Shown piece after piece: positions 8,345 through 18,794 of a stretch of 37,516 nt of DNA. This stretch comes from an uncultured Hyphomicrobiales bacterium (lineage in GTDB: Bacteria > Pseudomonadota > Alphaproteobacteria > Rhizobiales > Xanthobacteraceae): positions 1 to 37,516 of the forward strand of contig CAITJJ010000292.1 of NCBI GenBank assembly GCA_903892675.1, written 5' to 3'. The notes beneath the pieces are model-generated. The model searched no databases and was not told where the DNA came from. It saw only the letters and a list, made by a program, of their open reading frames with translations. How positions within the stretch are numbered: the stretch's first letter is position 1; every line of letters starts with the position of its first letter. A program made the translations under genes and the position numbers.

Positions 8345-9283
8345 ATGACGACCGACAAGACGATCCCGGCGGGTGACCGCAAATCCACCTACGTGGCATT
8401 CGGCCAGACGGTCGCGGCGCAGGTCTGTCAGCCCGGTCTCTATCTGGTGGCCACGCCGATCGGCAATCTGGGGGATATCAGCTTGCGGGCGCTGGAAACC
8501 GTGGCAGCGGTTAACTGCATCGCCTGCGAGGACACGCGGGTTACTCGCAAATTATCCGAACGTTACGGCATCGCCACGCCGCTGATGGCCTATCACGAGC
8601 ACAATGCGGCCGAGGCGCTGCCGAAGATCATCGCCCGGCTCGGCGAGGGTCAGGCGGTAGCGCTGGTGTCGGATGCCGGCACGCCCTTGATTTCCGATCC
8701 GGGCTATCGGCTGGTGCAGGCAGCGGTCGATGCCGGCCATGCAGTGACCGCGGTGCCCGGCGCCTCCGCCGTGCTGGCGGCGTTGTCGCTCGCCGCTTTG
8801 CCGACCGATCGATTTTTCTTCGAAGGCTTTTTGCCGCCCAAGCAAGGCGCGCGGCAAAAGCGCATTGCTGAACTTTCCAGCATTCCGGCGACTTTGGTGC
8901 TGTTCGAGAGCGGGCCGCGACTGGGCGCGAGCCTCGCCGATCTGGCGGCCGGCCTTGGCCCGCGCTCCGGTTCAGTCTGCCGCGAACTGACCAAATTGCA
9001 TGAAGAGATCCGGCGCGGCAGCCTTCAGAGTCTGGCGCATGATTATGCGGAAGGCCAAAACACACAACCTGAGACGCGCGGCGAAATTGTCATCGTCGTC
9101 GCGCCGCCGGCCGACATCGAAACCGCCGATACCGACGTCGACGACCTGTTGCGCAATGCGCTGTCCCGCGTATCGGTGAAAGACGCCGTCGGCGAAGTAG
9201 CGCTGGCAACCGGCCGCGCGCGACGCGACGTCTATCAGCGGGCGCTCGAACTGGCGAAAGGCGGCGACCATGGCGAAGAATGA
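8345..9283 (+). CDS. rsmI: 16S rRNA (cytidine(1402)-2'-O)-methyltransferase RsmI
   Basis: SAM-dependent methylation of the ribose of C1402 in the 16S rRNA decoding centre. The tetrapyrrole-methylase fold is clear in the 312 residues: [22 protein letters not shown] (about 32-53), [74 protein letters not shown] and [17 protein letters not shown]. It is divergent from the LpoA-like gene across a 173-bp gap and overlaps yraN by 14 bp, so the pair is almost certainly cotranscribed and coupled. Confidence 0.97.
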   Translation: MTTDKTIPAGDRKSTYVAFGQTVAAQVCQPGLYLVATPIGNLGDISLRALETVAAVNCIACEDTRVTRKLSERYGIATPLMAYHEHNAAEALPKIIARLGEGQAVALVSDAGTPLISDPGYRLVQAAVDAGHAVTAVPGASAVLAALSLAALPTDRFFFEGFLPPKQGARQKRIAELSSIPATLVLFESGPRLGASLADLAAGLGPRSGSVCRELTKLHEEIRRGSLQSLAHDYAEGQNTQPETRGEIVIVVAPPADIETADTDVDDLLRNALSRVSVKDAVGEVALATGRARRDVYQRALELAKGGDHGEE

Positions 9284-9713
9284 CGGTTTGTTGCCGCCAT
9301 TGCCACGTACGCCGCGCGTTCCCGGATTACGGCCGAAAGCGGCGAAGGCCGAGCCGCGTCCGGAACGCCTGGCCGCGTTCAACCGCGGCATATCGGCGGA
9401 GAGTCTGGCCGCAGCCTGGCTGATCGGCAAAGGCTATCGCATTCTGGCGCGACGTTTCCGCTGCGCGGCCGGTGAAATCGATATCGTCGCCGGCCGGCGC
9501 CATACGGTGATCTTCGTTGAAGTAAAAGCACGCGCAACTTTGGACGATGCGGCCGAATCCGTCACCGAGCGCCAGCGCGCCCGTATCGCCACCGCCGCTG
9601 AGATCTGGCTGGCCAATAATCCGACAATCAAGTTTCAGGATTTGCGCTTCGATGCCATCCTGATCGCGCCGGGAAAATTGCCAAAGCACATTCCGGGCGC
9701 GTTCGAGACTTGA
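9270..9713 (+). CDS. YraN family protein (UPF0102), nuclease-like fold
   Basis: A 147-residue member of the YraN/UPF0102 family, whose fold is that of restriction-endonuclease-like Holliday junction enzymes; its role is not firmly known. The family motifs are present: [40 protein letters not shown], and VIFVEVKAR. The Glu/Asp/Glu-x-Lys residues of these motifs correspond to a PD-(D/E)XK-type site. The N-terminal 30 residues are a Pro/Arg-rich extension. It begins inside the 3' end of rsmI and ends 4 bp before the convergent chemoreceptor gene. Confidence 0.93.
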   Translation: MAKNDGLLPPLPRTPRVPGLRPKAAKAEPRPERLAAFNRGISAESLAAAWLIGKGYRILARRFRCAAGEIDIVAGRRHTVIFVEVKARATLDDAAESVTERQRARIATAAEIWLANNPTIKFQDLRFDAILIAPGKLPKHIPGAFET

Positions 9714-9717
9714 TCTC

Positions 9718-11430
9718 TTACGCGCTCAGCCGGTCGAAGAACTGATCGACCTGACCGCGGATTCGGCCCGCGACCTGACCGAGATTGTCGGCCACTGATT
9801 TAACGGCAGTGGCGCTTGCGCGGGTTTCGGCCGTTGCCGCGCCGACCAGATTGACTTCGTTGGCGGTCTCGACCGTGCGCTGCGCGGCGATTTCAACGCT
9901 GCGGGCGATTTCGCTGGTGGCGGCGCCCTGCTCGGTCACGGCGGCGGCAATCGCGCTGCTGATATTGCCGATTTCCCGAATGGTGTTTTCTATCGCGCCG
10001 ATCGCGGCAATTGACGTCGTCGTGGCGCGCTGCATGCCGGCGATCTGGGCGCTGATTTCCTCGGTCGCGCGGCTGGTTTGGCCGGCCAGCGCCTTGACTT
10101 CGCCTGCCACCACGGCGAATCCGCGTCCCGCTTCACCGGCGCGCGCAGCTTCGATGGTGGCGTTAAGCGCGAGGAGGTTCGTCTGCTCGGCAATGTCGGT
10201 GATGAGCTTGACGACGTCGCCGATGCGCGCGGCCGCCTCGCCCAATTCCTTGACCGCCAGATTGGTATGGCCGGCCTCGTTCACCGCTTTCGTGGCAATG
10301 GTGTTCGACTGCGCGACCTGACGATCGATTTCGTTAACCGATGCCGAAAGCTCCTCGGCGGCGGAAGCAATATCGCGCACATTGGAGGATGTCTCAGTAG
10401 ACGCGGATTCCGCGCGCGCCGCCTTGGCCGAAGCGTTATCGGACGCGTCGGCGAGGTTGGTTGAAGCGCTCAGCATCTGGTCGGATATCTGGCCGAGATC
10501 GGACAAGGTCGCCTCCACCTCGGCAGAGAAGCGGGCGATTTCCCGCGCCATCGTTTCCTGGCTGGCGCTGCGCATCGCCGCATCCTCAAGGACAGTGCGA
10601 TTGAGCGTGTCGTTTTTCTGGATGGCCAACTGGAAAACGCCGATCGAGCGCGCCAGCGCGCCGATCTCATCGCTTCGGTCGCGGAAGGGAATTGAAATAT
10701 TATCATCGCCTTTGGCGACAACTTCGGTGACGCGGGTGATCTCGGACAGCGGCTTGACGACGCCCCGCGAGATCAACAGCACGCCGATGCTCGCCAGGAT
10801 GGCGAGCGCCGCGAACAGACTGAGCCAGACTTTCGTATTGTTGAGCCCGCCGTCGATATCCGCATAGGCTTGCGCCGCGCGCCTGGCATAGAGCGCGGTC
10901 AGCTGGTTCATGTCCGCGTTGAGCGCTTGCCGCATCTGCCGGCCGGACTCGCCCCATTCCCGGGCCACCGCAGGGCCGACATCGCTTGCGATACGCGCCA
11001 GTTCACGCCGATGATCGATGAACGCGGCAATGCGTTGAGCAAAAGTGTTGAACAATTCGGCGTCGTCGGCGCGGACCGATTTGCGCCAGTCGGCAACAAT
11101 TTTTTCCATCTGGCTGTTGAATTCGCCGATACCATCGATGAATTTTTTGCGGCCCGCGGCGTCGGCCGTCATGTAGACGCCGCGCGATTCCGCGACGACG
11201 GCGTAGATCAGACCGTTGATCCGCGCGGCGTTCACGGTACCGGTATTGGCCGATTCAAACTCGCTGGCGGAATCGGCGTGTTGGCGGGCGCCGATCAAAA
11301 TGACGATCGCCAGCGCCAGCGTCGTGGTGGCCATCAGTGCAAAGATGGCATAAAGCTTGGCGGCGATCGAAAGCTTTGGGAAGGTCACTTGCGGTCCCAC
11401 TTTATCCGGCATAAGTGCGTATGCGCGCAT
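9718..11430 (-). CDS. Methyl-accepting chemotaxis protein (first copy)
   Basis: A 570-residue transmembrane chemoreceptor. The parts seen are TM1 near residues 25-47, a periplasmic helical sensor of about 150 residues, TM2 near 201-221, a HAMP domain about 222-275 ([18 protein letters not shown]), and a cytoplasmic signalling domain. The hairpin tip is recognisable by [20 protein letters not shown] and [19 protein letters not shown]. It ends FFDRLSA with no CheR-binding pentapeptide, as is common in alphaproteobacterial receptors. The ligand is unknown. No other chemotaxis genes are adjacent, so it must signal through a cluster elsewhere. ATG at 11428-11430; an alternative in-frame ATG is six codons in. 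Confidence 0.95.
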   Translation of the reverse strand: MRAYALMPDKVGPQVTFPKLSIAAKLYAIFALMATTTLALAIVILIGARQHADSASEFESANTGTVNAARINGLIYAVVAESRGVYMTADAAGRKKFIDGIGEFNSQMEKIVADWRKSVRADDAELFNTFAQRIAAFIDHRRELARIASDVGPAVAREWGESGRQMRQALNADMNQLTALYARRAAQAYADIDGGLNNTKVWLSLFAALAILASIGVLLISRGVVKPLSEITRVTEVVAKGDDNISIPFRDRSDEIGALARSIGVFQLAIQKNDTLNRTVLEDAAMRSASQETMAREIARFSAEVEATLSDLGQISDQMLSASTNLADASDNASAKAARAESASTETSSNVRDIASAAEELSASVNEIDRQVAQSNTIATKAVNEAGHTNLAVKELGEAAARIGDVVKLITDIAEQTNLLALNATIEAARAGEAGRGFAVVAGEVKALAGQTSRATEEISAQIAGMQRATTTSIAAIGAIENTIREIGNISSAIAAAVTEQGAATSEIARSVEIAAQRTVETANEVNLVGAATAETRASATAVKSVADNLGQVAGRIRGQVDQFFDRLSA

Positions 11431-11487
11431 AGTGCCGCCAATATGTTAACGATTTGTTTTCCTTAAGCTTTGACGTCGAAGGTGAGC

Positions 11488-12429
11488 ATGGCCCTGACAG
11501 TCGCGGTGCAGATGGATCCGATCCAGCGGATCAACGTCAAAGGCGACTCGACTTTTGCCTTGCTGCTGGAAGCGCAGAAGCGCGGCCACGTTTTGAGTTA
11601 TTACACGCCCGATCGCCTCGCCCAGCTCAATGGCCGGCTGTTCGCCGGCGTCGAAGCCTTGAGCGTGCGCGACCAGGCCGGAGACCATTTCACGCTCGGT
11701 GCGCCATCGCGGGTCGCGCTAGCCGATTTCGACGTCGTGCTGCTGCGCCAGGACCCGCCGTTTGATCTCGCCTATATCACAAGCACGCATCTGCTTGAGC
11801 GCATTCATCCGAAAACACTTGTCGTCAACGACCCGGCGCATGTGCGCAATGCCCCGGAAAAAATATTCGTCACCGATTTTCCCGATTTGATGCCGCCGAC
11901 CCTGATCACGCGCGACCTTGCCGAGATAAAGATGTTTCGCGCCGAGCACAATGATATCGTCATGAAGCCGTTATACGGGCACGGCGGCGGGGCGGTATTT
12001 CGTATCACCCGCGACGATCTCAACTTCGGATCGCTCTATGACATGTTCGCGACGACCTTCCGCGAACAGTGGGTGATTCAGAAATTCCTTCCTGCGGTCA
12101 AACATGGTGACAAGCGCATTCTGCTGGTCGATGGCGAATTCGCCGGCGCGGTCAACCGCGTGCCGGCGGCCGACGATCTGCGCTCGAACATGGTGCGGGG
12201 CGGCTCACCGGCTAAAACCGACCTGACGCCACGCGAGCGGGAAATCTGCGACCGGCTCGGCCCGCATTTGCGCGAGCGCGGCATGATCTTCGTCGGCATC
12301 GACGTGATCGGCGACTGGCTGACCGAGATCAACGTCACCTCGCCGACCGGCATCCGCGCGGTGAAAAATCTCGGCGGGCCCGACGCGGCGGCGTTGGTCT
12401 GGGACGTGATCGAAAAAAAGCGCGCATGA
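11488..12429 (+). CDS. gshB: Glutathione synthetase
   Basis: ATP-grasp ligase joining gamma-glutamylcysteine and glycine to make glutathione. From ATG 11488 it has 313 residues: N-terminal domain [30 protein letters not shown], then [20 protein letters not shown], the ATP-grasp segment [18 protein letters not shown] (Gly-rich loop), [23 protein letters not shown], and [25 protein letters not shown] with metal-binding residues. The frame is open to a TTG at 11470, but the ATG has AAGGTGAG immediately upstream and gives the family length. The stop codon lies inside a short interspersed palindrome. Confidence 0.97.
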   Translation: MALTVAVQMDPIQRINVKGDSTFALLLEAQKRGHVLSYYTPDRLAQLNGRLFAGVEALSVRDQAGDHFTLGAPSRVALADFDVVLLRQDPPFDLAYITSTHLLERIHPKTLVVNDPAHVRNAPEKIFVTDFPDLMPPTLITRDLAEIKMFRAEHNDIVMKPLYGHGGGAVFRITRDDLNFGSLYDMFATTFREQWVIQKFLPAVKHGDKRILLVDGEFAGAVNRVPAADDLRSNMVRGGSPAKTDLTPREREICDRLGPHLRERGMIFVGIDVIGDWLTEINVTSPTGIRAVKNLGGPDAAALVWDVIEKKRA

Positions 12430-12470
12430 TCCCGAAAAGTGGGAACCGGTTTTCGGATTAGATCGTGCGC
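12422..12470. repeat. Interspersed palindromic repeat at the 3' end of gshB
   Basis: Nested inverted repeat. Outer arms are GCGCATGATC (12422-12431) and GATCGTGCGC (12461-12470), with one mismatch; inner arms are CCGAAAA (12432-12438) and TTTTCGG (12450-12456). The core around AAAGTGGGAACCGGTTTT resembles a very frequent intergenic element of Bradyrhizobium-type genomes (recognised from memory, not searched). It provides the TGA stop of gshB and may act as a bidirectional transcript end between gshB and the convergent small gene. Confidence 0.72.
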
Positions 12471-12490
12471 AAAATAAAGGCTTAAATGGC

Positions 12491-12664
12491 TTAAGCCGCT
12501 TCCTGCTCGAAACCCGCTATCGAGAACACGACACGCTGGCGGCCGAGCCGCACGTGCTGCAATTCCCAAAGCAATTCCTCGACATCGGAATTGGCGGCTT
12601 CGGCTTCCAGCCGCGCCATGCGCGCCTGGTGCAGGTCGTTTTCCATCGCTTTGCGGTCGATCAT
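12491..12664 (-). CDS. Small hypothetical protein, 57 residues
   Basis: A short, soluble, charged helical protein beginning MIDRKAMENDLHQARMARLE and continuing with EELLWELQHVRLGRQRVVFSI; the first 40 residues can form one long amphipathic helix. The reading frame is open further upstream (to 12757), but the ATG at 12662-12664 has an excellent AAGGAG site 8 nt away and is the likely start. It is convergent with gshB and divergent from comM. I do not recognise a family with a known role. Confidence 0.68.
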   Translation of the reverse strand: MIDRKAMENDLHQARMARLEAEAANSDVEELLWELQHVRLGRQRVVFSIAGFEQEAA

Positions 12665-12798
12665 GGTGTCGGCTCCTTTTAGCGGGGGTCTGAAATTCGG
12701 TGATTCGACTATAGCGGACTTAATTTGTTCTGCAAATGTTCTTGCCGCTTTCCACAACTTCGGCTACACTTCCAGGTAGCAGGTTGGAGATTTGCAGC

Positions 12799-14337
12799 AT
12801 GGTTCAGCGCGTCGCCACGGTTGCCTTCGAGGGCATCGATGCCCGCACGGTTGATGTTCAGGTGCAAGTCGCACCCGGCCTGCCCGCTTTCAACATTGTC
12901 GGGCTGCCCGACAAAGCAGTCTCTGAAGCTAAAGAACGCGTGCGCGCGGCGTTGGTTGCATCGGGGCTGGGGCTGCCTGCGCGCCGCATCACCGTCAATC
13001 TGGCGCCCGCCGATTTGCCCAAGGAAGGCAGCCATTACGACCTGCCGATCGCGCTCGGCCTGATGGCGGCCATCGGCGCCATTCCGCAGGACGCGATTTC
13101 CGGTTTCACCGTTTTGGGCGAACTCGGCCTCGACGGTACGATCGCCGCCGTCGCCGGCGTGCTGCCGGCCGCCATCGGCGCCAATGCGCGCGGGCAGGGT
13201 CTGATCTGCCCTGAAATTTGCGGACCGGAAGCGGCCTGGGCCAGCCCAGAAATCGAGATCGTCGCGGCACGTTCGCTGATCCAGTTGGCCAACCATTTCC
13301 GCGGCACGCAGGTGCTGTCGCGGCCACGGCCCAAGATCCGCGAAATCGACGGCGTGCCGCTCGACCTTGCCGACATCAAGGGTCAGGAAAGCGCCAAGCG
13401 CGCGCTCGAGGTCGCCGCCGCCGGCGGCCATAACCTGCTGATGGTCGGCCCCCCCGGCTCCGGCAAGTCGATGCTGGCGGCGCGCCTGCCGTCGATCCTG
13501 CCGCCTTTGTCGCCCGCCGAACTGCTGGAAGTGTCGATGATCGCTTCGGTCGCCGGCGAGATCGAAGGCGGCGCCCTGACCAACAAGCGGCCGTTCCGTT
13601 CGCCGCATCATTCGGCGTCGATGCCGGCTTTGGTCGGCGGCGGCCTGCGGGCGCGGCCCGGCGAGATTTCGCTGGCGCATAACGGCGTGCTGTTTCTCGA
13701 TGAGATGCCGGAATTCACCGGCCAGGTGCTCGACTCGCTGCGCCAGCCGCTGGAGACCGGCGAGGTCGCGATTGCCAGGGTCAATCACCGCATCACTTAC
13801 CCGGCCCGCTTCATGCTGGTGGCGGCGATGAATCCCTGCCGCTGCGGCCGCGCCAGCGATCCGGGCTTTGCCTGCAAGCGCGGCGCCAATGTGCGCTGCG
13901 CCGCCGACTATCAGGGACGGCTGTCCGGGCCGCTGCTCGACCGCATCGATTTGCATATCGAGGTGCCGGCGGTGACCGCCGCCGATCTGATCCTGCCGCC
14001 GCCATCGGAAGGCAGCCGCGAAGTCGCCGCCCGCGTCGCCCGCGCCCGCGACATCCAGGCCGAACGCTACGCCGCGCTCGGCGTGCCGGCTGTCCGTTGT
14101 AACGCGCAAGCCAGCCGCCCGATGCTGGAAGACATTGCCCGCGCCGACAATTCCGGCATGACCTTGCTGCGCGACGCCGCCGACCAGATGCGGCTGTCGG
14201 CACGCGGCTATCACCGCGTGCTGCGCGTCGCCCGAACGCTGGCCGATCTCGACGGCGCCGCCACGGTCGCGCGCGTCCATCTGGCTGAGGCGCTATCTTA
14301 CAAGGCGCTCGCCGACGAAATGCGTCGCGCGGCGTAG
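12799..14337 (+). CDS. comM: ComM/YifB-type AAA+ ATPase (magnesium chelatase-like)
   Basis: YifB/ComM family hexameric helicase, which in naturally competent bacteria extends branch migration during integration of transformed DNA. The 512 residues show an N-terminal Lon-protease-like domain (MVQRVATVAFEGIDARTVDVQ; GLPDKAVSEAKERVRAAL), a Walker A MVGPPGSGKSMLAARLPSIL about residues 214-233, the FRSPHHSASMPALVGGG segment, Walker B GVLFLDEMPEF, MLVAAMNPCRCG, a cysteine-bearing insertion, and the C-terminal Mg-chelatase subunit-like domain. The frame is open from 12736, but ATG 12799 matches the family N-terminus and has GGAG 9 nt upstream. No competence machinery is in the window, so involvement in transformation here is unproven. 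Confidence 0.94.
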   Translation: MVQRVATVAFEGIDARTVDVQVQVAPGLPAFNIVGLPDKAVSEAKERVRAALVASGLGLPARRITVNLAPADLPKEGSHYDLPIALGLMAAIGAIPQDAISGFTVLGELGLDGTIAAVAGVLPAAIGANARGQGLICPEICGPEAAWASPEIEIVAARSLIQLANHFRGTQVLSRPRPKIREIDGVPLDLADIKGQESAKRALEVAAAGGHNLLMVGPPGSGKSMLAARLPSILPPLSPAELLEVSMIASVAGEIEGGALTNKRPFRSPHHSASMPALVGGGLRARPGEISLAHNGVLFLDEMPEFTGQVLDSLRQPLETGEVAIARVNHRITYPARFMLVAAMNPCRCGRASDPGFACKRGANVRCAADYQGRLSGPLLDRIDLHIEVPAVTAADLILPPPSEGSREVAARVARARDIQAERYAALGVPAVRCNAQASRPMLEDIARADNSGMTLLRDAADQMRLSARGYHRVLRVARTLADLDGAATVARVHLAEALSYKALADEMRRAA

Positions 14338-14358
14338 ACCGCGCCAGATCGAGACCGG

Positions 14359-16074
14359 TTAGGCCGCCTCGGATTGGCGCGACGCGCGTGCAACCGGCCG
14401 GCGCTGTTCATGGCCATGGTCCTGTTGGCGCCGTTTCGCCGGTTCCCGGCCATCGCCGGCATTGTCGACACGGAAGAATTCAACCTGCTCGCCCATGTCC
14501 TTGGCCTGATTTTCGAGCGCCTTGGCGGTAGCGGCATTTTCTTCGACCAGCGCCGAATTCTGCTGGGTGACTTCGTCCATCTGCGTCAGCGCCTTGTTGA
14601 TCTGTTCGATGCCGGTCGACTGTTCGTTGCTGGCGTTGGCAATGTCGGAAATGATGTATGCGACGCTCTTTATCGACTCGACGATTTCGCCGAGCGCCGC
14701 GCCGGCGCGGTTGACCAGTTCGACGCCGTCGATCACCTGGCTGTTGCTATTGGTGATCAGGCCCTTGATGTCCTTGGCGGCCTGCGAGGAGCGTTGCGCA
14801 AGGCTGCGCACTTCCGACGCGACCACGGCGAAACCACGGCCGGCTTCGCCTGCGCGGGCGGCTTCCACCGCGGCGTTGAGCGCCAGCAAATTAGTCTGGC
14901 GGGCGATCTCGTCGATCACGCCGATAATGTCGGAAATCTTGCGCGACGATTCCTCGATCTTCGCCATGGCCTGCACCGCCTGAGCGACGACTTCACCACC
15001 GCGATCGGCGACCTTCTGGGTGTTGGCGGCGGAGTCGCTGGCCTTGCGGGCATTCTCGGCGTTGTTCTTCACCGTGGACGCGATCTCTTCCATCGACGCC
15101 GAAGTTTCTTCCAGGCTGGCGGCCTGCTCCTCTGTGCGCTGTGACAAATCTGTGGTGCTGGTCGAGATTTCGGCCGAGGCATTGGTCACCTCGCGCGCCG
15201 AGCTTTTGATGCTGCCAATCACCGAGCGAACCTGCTTCACCATTTCGGCAACCGCCACGGCAATCTGGCCTACTTCGTCTTTGCGGCTCATCCCGGGAAT
15301 CACGACCGAGAAATTCCCTTCGGCCAATTCACCAAGCGGCTTGGCTAAGGCACGGAGCGGAGCGGCGATCGATACGGCGCCAAATACCGCCGTTGCGAAA
15401 AGGACGATAATCGTCAAGAAACTCAAACCTACTGCTAGTTGTTTGCCGGCGGACGCGATCGATGTCGCCTCTGCGTCGGAAGCAGCGCTTCTCAGGGTTG
15501 CCGCGGCCTTGATCTCGTCCAACGTTTTGAGATAGTCGCGGCGAATAGGCTGCGTCTTGGTGCTCGATATTGTGTCGACCGTTTCGCTCAGCGTGGCGAC
15601 CCGCGCCGCGTCCGCGGAATTTACCTCTCCGTTTACTGCTTTGGCGCGGATAGCAAAAATCGCCGCCTTTACAGCAAGCATTTCTCTGGCAACTACCGAA
15701 TACCGCTCAAAATCGCTTTTTACTCTTTGAAGCCGGTCGAGCAAAGTAACGTCGGTCGAGAGCAGACGCATCGTGTCAATGGATTTAAGCGAGGCAGCGA
15801 GCCGCGATTGAATGAGATCGTCGGCCGATTTATTTTCAGCGTCGTTGCGCGAGAGGCGAATGTCCTTGGCGCCGACCTGCATGCCCAGGGCCGCGCCGGT
15901 TAGTTCCGAGGTCATGAACAACAATGATTTTTCGCGGCCGGAAATTTCCAGCGCGGCGTCGACCCTATAGGCATTTATGAACTGAGCGACAGTGATGGCG
16001 AAGACGAGCAGGATAGCGAGGCTGGACGCGCATGCGAGTTTTTGTCCGATGCTCATTCTGTTCAGGATCGGCAT
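14359..16074 (-). CDS. Methyl-accepting chemotaxis protein (second copy)
   Basis: A 571-residue chemoreceptor: TM1 about 13-34, a four-helix-bundle-like periplasmic sensor (about 35-211), TM2 about 212-236, HAMP to about 290, and the signalling domain with [40 protein letters not shown] and [20 protein letters not shown]. The hairpin matches the class typical of Tsr-like receptors more closely than the first copy does. A basic, Gln/Arg-rich tail of about 40 residues follows VEFFRV and lacks a CheR-binding pentapeptide. ATG at 16072-16074 with GAGGAA upstream. By eye the sensor-coding part (about 15500-15960) is less GC-rich than the signalling part, as expected for a fast-evolving or exchanged input domain. 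Ligand unknown. Confidence 0.95.
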   Translation of the reverse strand: MPILNRMSIGQKLACASSLAILLVFAITVAQFINAYRVDAALEISGREKSLLFMTSELTGAALGMQVGAKDIRLSRNDAENKSADDLIQSRLAASLKSIDTMRLLSTDVTLLDRLQRVKSDFERYSVVAREMLAVKAAIFAIRAKAVNGEVNSADAARVATLSETVDTISSTKTQPIRRDYLKTLDEIKAAATLRSAASDAEATSIASAGKQLAVGLSFLTIIVLFATAVFGAVSIAAPLRALAKPLGELAEGNFSVVIPGMSRKDEVGQIAVAVAEMVKQVRSVIGSIKSSAREVTNASAEISTSTTDLSQRTEEQAASLEETSASMEEIASTVKNNAENARKASDSAANTQKVADRGGEVVAQAVQAMAKIEESSRKISDIIGVIDEIARQTNLLALNAAVEAARAGEAGRGFAVVASEVRSLAQRSSQAAKDIKGLITNSNSQVIDGVELVNRAGAALGEIVESIKSVAYIISDIANASNEQSTGIEQINKALTQMDEVTQQNSALVEENAATAKALENQAKDMGEQVEFFRVDNAGDGREPAKRRQQDHGHEQRRPVARASRQSEAA

Positions 16075-16532
16075 ATTGTTTCCTCGGCATGTCGAATTCT
16101 GATGGTGGTCGGCGACCTGTTGCTACCCGCCGACGATCTGGAGAGGCCGAACTCGGGAACCTGGCGATTCGAGCCGCGGCGTCAATTTAAGTCGCTGCAT
16201 ATTAAGGACAAAATAAATAGAACGGCTATCTAGATTGCGTATAAAAATTCGGCCGGCCCACCTGCTGCCGGCGAGCTTAGCGCTTCCTTCACACACCACC
16301 GGGACGCGGCTTGCGAATAATCCAACTCATGGCGCTTCGGAGCGGTGCGATGGATTTCGGCCCGAATTCCGCGGCTGTCGCCCGTGGTTCGCCCGCGCAT
16401 CTATCTGCCGGCCTTCGCCGCTTATCGTGCGGCCGGCGCTATTAAGAGTTCTTTCACTATTTTCCCAACGCCGGTACTGCTTCGAACCTAAAAGAACAAA
16501 ATTGCAATATTCGCGCGGCCTAATGGCCAGCC
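16075..16532. other. 458-bp divergent intergenic region
   Basis: Gap between the second chemoreceptor and the hybrid kinase. Longer frames here lack ribosome sites and recognisable protein, and I see no RNA gene. It is AT-richer near 16185-16255 and 16440-16515, where promoters for the two divergent genes would fit, but I could not define convincing -35/-10 pairs. Confidence 0.5.
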
Positions 16533-18761
16533 ATGAACAGGCCGCGCCCGACCCGTACAGCCCGCAAGACGTCGCGCAACACCGCGGCGCTGGTGCTGTT
16601 CGGCCGTTCGGTCTTCATTACATTATCGGTCGTCTCGGCGTGCCTCGGCTTCTTCGCCGGCATCCGCCTGTCGAGCGAGAGTTACAATCCGCACGATTAC
16701 GCCACCGGGGCCGGCGCGCTGTTCGCCGCCGCCTGCGCCGTCATCGCCTTCATGCTGACGCGGCGCCGCGCCGTGAGAGAGAAAATGCGCTCCCTGGAAA
16801 TGCGAATCGAAGCATTGTCCGACCGCAACTGGGAACTGCGCGAGGCCGAGGTGCGCGCCCGCAGCCTGCTGGAGGCGCAGGGTGACCTGATCGTCCGCCG
16901 CGACGCACAAGGCTTGCTGACCTACGCCAACGACGCCTATTGCGCGCTCGCCGGCAAAAGCCGCGAGCAGCTGCTCGGCCAGCCACCCGCGCTCGCGGTG
17001 CGCGAACAAGGCGCGATCACGATGCTGCCCGACGGCACGCGCGCGCACGATCAGAAAATCGCAATTGGCGACAATGCCCGCTGGACCGCCTGGCGCGAAG
17101 TTGCCGTGCGCACCGAAACCGGCACCGAAGTGCAAGGCGTCGGCCGCGATGTCACCGACCGGGTCGAGGCCGAACGCGCCTTTGCCGCGGCGCGCGATCT
17201 GGCCGAAGCGGCCAACCGCGCCAAATCGCGGTTTCTCGCCATGGTCAGCCATGAAATTCGCACACCGCTCAACGGCCTGCTCGGCATGGCCGATTTGCTG
17301 CTCGACACGAGCCTGACCCCGGAGCAGTTGACCTATGCCAAGGCCGCCAAAACTTCCGGCGAGACCTTGCTGTCGCTGATCGAAGAAGTGCTCGATTTCT
17401 CGAAGATCGAAGCCGGCAAGCTCGATCTGGAGCCGCAGCCTTTCGCGCTGGTGCCGCTGGTCGAGGAAGCCGTCGAACTGCTGGCGCCGCGCGCTCAGAC
17501 CAAAGGCATCGAGATCGCATCCTACGTCGACAATCGCCTGCCGGCGACGATTGTCGGCGACGCCGCGCGCCTGCGCCAGGTGTTGCTCAATCTTGCCGGC
17601 AATGCGGTCAAATTCACCGAGCAAGGCGGCGTCGCGGTTATCGTCGAACCGGGCGAACGCGACGGCGACATTCGCTTTCTGGTGCGCGACACCGGCATCG
17701 GCCTCGCGCCGCGCGATCAGGCCCGGGTGTTTCTGGATTTCGAACAGGCCGATGACTCATCGACGCGCAAATTTGGCGGCACCGGCCTTGGACTCGCCAT
17801 TTCCAAACGCATTGTCGAGCGCATGCGCGGGTCGATCGCGGTTGAGAGCGCCCCCGGCCACGGCTCGACGTTCAGCTTCACGGTTGCTTTGCCGGCGGCG
17901 CCCGCCGACGAAAATCGCATCGACGCCGTCAGTCCCGATCTGAAAGACAGCGCGGTGATGATTGTCGCCGCCGCCGACATCGAGGCATCATTGCTGGCGC
18001 GGCGGCTTGGCTGCTGGGGCGCGAAAACCTGCACGGCGGCCGATGAAAGGATTGCGCATGCTCTGCTGCCAGAACGGCATTGGGACGCGGTTCTGGTCGA
18101 CTTTCCACTCGCGCAGGCGATGATCGCCAATGGCATCGATGCAATGAAAGACGTCGTCCGCCGCATCGTCCTGATCCGTCCCGGCGATCGTCACGAATTG
18201 CCGGCGCTCAAAGCGGCTGGCTTCACCGGCTATCTGGTCAAGCCGGTGCGCGCGGCGTCGCTGGCGGCGCGCCTGCAGGCGCGGAATTCATTCGAGAACG
18301 CGCTCGCCGATAGCGTCGAGGAAATCAACGACGCCGTTACCATCAACGGCAAGGGACTTTCCATCCTGGTGGCCGAGGACAACGACATCAATGCGTTGCT
18401 GGCACGCGCGCTGCTCGCTCGTCTCGGCCATCGTCCCACCATCGCCGGCAACGGCGTGGCTGCGGTCGACTGCTGGAGCAAGGCGAGGACCGCCGGCACG
18501 CCTTACGATCTGGTGCTGATGGACGTGCAGATGCCCGACATGGACGGCATGGAAGCGACCCGCCGCATTCGCGCCGCCGAAGCGCTCGATCCATCCAGAC
18601 CGGCGACCCGCATCGTGGCCCTGACCGCCAATGCCTATGCCGAAGACCGTGACGCCTGTCTCGCCGCCGGCATGGACGGGCTGCTGGTCAAGCCGCTCGA
18701 CCGCGAAAGGCTGCGCGACGCGCTGGAAACGGCGGCCCGCGGCGCGGCGCTGGCGGCCTGA
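16533..18761 (+). CDS. Hybrid sensor histidine kinase with two receiver domains
   Basis: A 742-residue two-component protein. In order: two TM segments (about 19-45 and 56-76), a short coiled coil, a PAS domain (about 105-210), HisKA with [19 protein letters not shown] (phosphoacceptor His 240), HATPase with N box around residue 355 ([10 protein letters not shown]) and G boxes [10 protein letters not shown] and [20 protein letters not shown], a first receiver (about 472-580), and a second receiver (about 609-735). The second receiver is intact: acidic AEDND, phospho-acceptor Asp 664 in [11 protein letters not shown], and LLVKPL. The first lacks the acidic pair (VAAADIEAS) but keeps an Asp in VLVDFPLA and the Lys in LVKPV, so it is probably a pseudo-receiver. 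There is no HPt or cognate regulator nearby; the signal is unknown. It lies just upstream of the olsB-like gene. Confidence 0.93.
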   Translation: MNRPRPTRTARKTSRNTAALVLFGRSVFITLSVVSACLGFFAGIRLSSESYNPHDYATGAGALFAAACAVIAFMLTRRRAVREKMRSLEMRIEALSDRNWELREAEVRARSLLEAQGDLIVRRDAQGLLTYANDAYCALAGKSREQLLGQPPALAVREQGAITMLPDGTRAHDQKIAIGDNARWTAWREVAVRTETGTEVQGVGRDVTDRVEAERAFAAARDLAEAANRAKSRFLAMVSHEIRTPLNGLLGMADLLLDTSLTPEQLTYAKAAKTSGETLLSLIEEVLDFSKIEAGKLDLEPQPFALVPLVEEAVELLAPRAQTKGIEIASYVDNRLPATIVGDAARLRQVLLNLAGNAVKFTEQGGVAVIVEPGERDGDIRFLVRDTGIGLAPRDQARVFLDFEQADDSSTRKFGGTGLGLAISKRIVERMRGSIAVESAPGHGSTFSFTVALPAAPADENRIDAVSPDLKDSAVMIVAAADIEASLLARRLGCWGAKTCTAADERIAHALLPERHWDAVLVDFPLAQAMIANGIDAMKDVVRRIVLIRPGDRHELPALKAAGFTGYLVKPVRAASLAARLQARNSFENALADSVEEINDAVTINGKGLSILVAEDNDINALLARALLARLGHRPTIAGNGVAAVDCWSKARTAGTPYDLVLMDVQMPDMDGMEATRRIRAAEALDPSRPATRIVALTANAYAEDRDACLAAGMDGLLVKPLDRERLRDALETAARGAALAA

Positions 18762-18776
18762 TAATCCTTCCCAAAA

Positions 18777-18794
18777 CTGTCATAAATTCGTATC
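18777..18794 (+). promoter_or_regulatory. Possible degenerate Pho box upstream of olsB
   Basis: CTGTCAT (18777-18783) is a perfect PhoB half-site, followed by the A/T spacer AAAT and a weak second half TCGTATC (18788-18794); a further GT-containing heptamer follows at the same 11-bp period. It lies 114-131 bp before the acyltransferase start. Only one half-site is good, so this is a candidate only. Confidence 0.25.

Noticed and set aside
12736-12798. Upstream start for comM at 12736
   Set aside because: The extra 21 residues do not match the family; ATG 12799 has a good ribosome site and the conserved MVQRVAT start.
16235-16885. 216-codon plus-strand frame before the hybrid kinase
   Set aside because: It overlaps the kinase N-terminus out of frame, lacks a ribosome site and reads as low-complexity Arg/Pro text.
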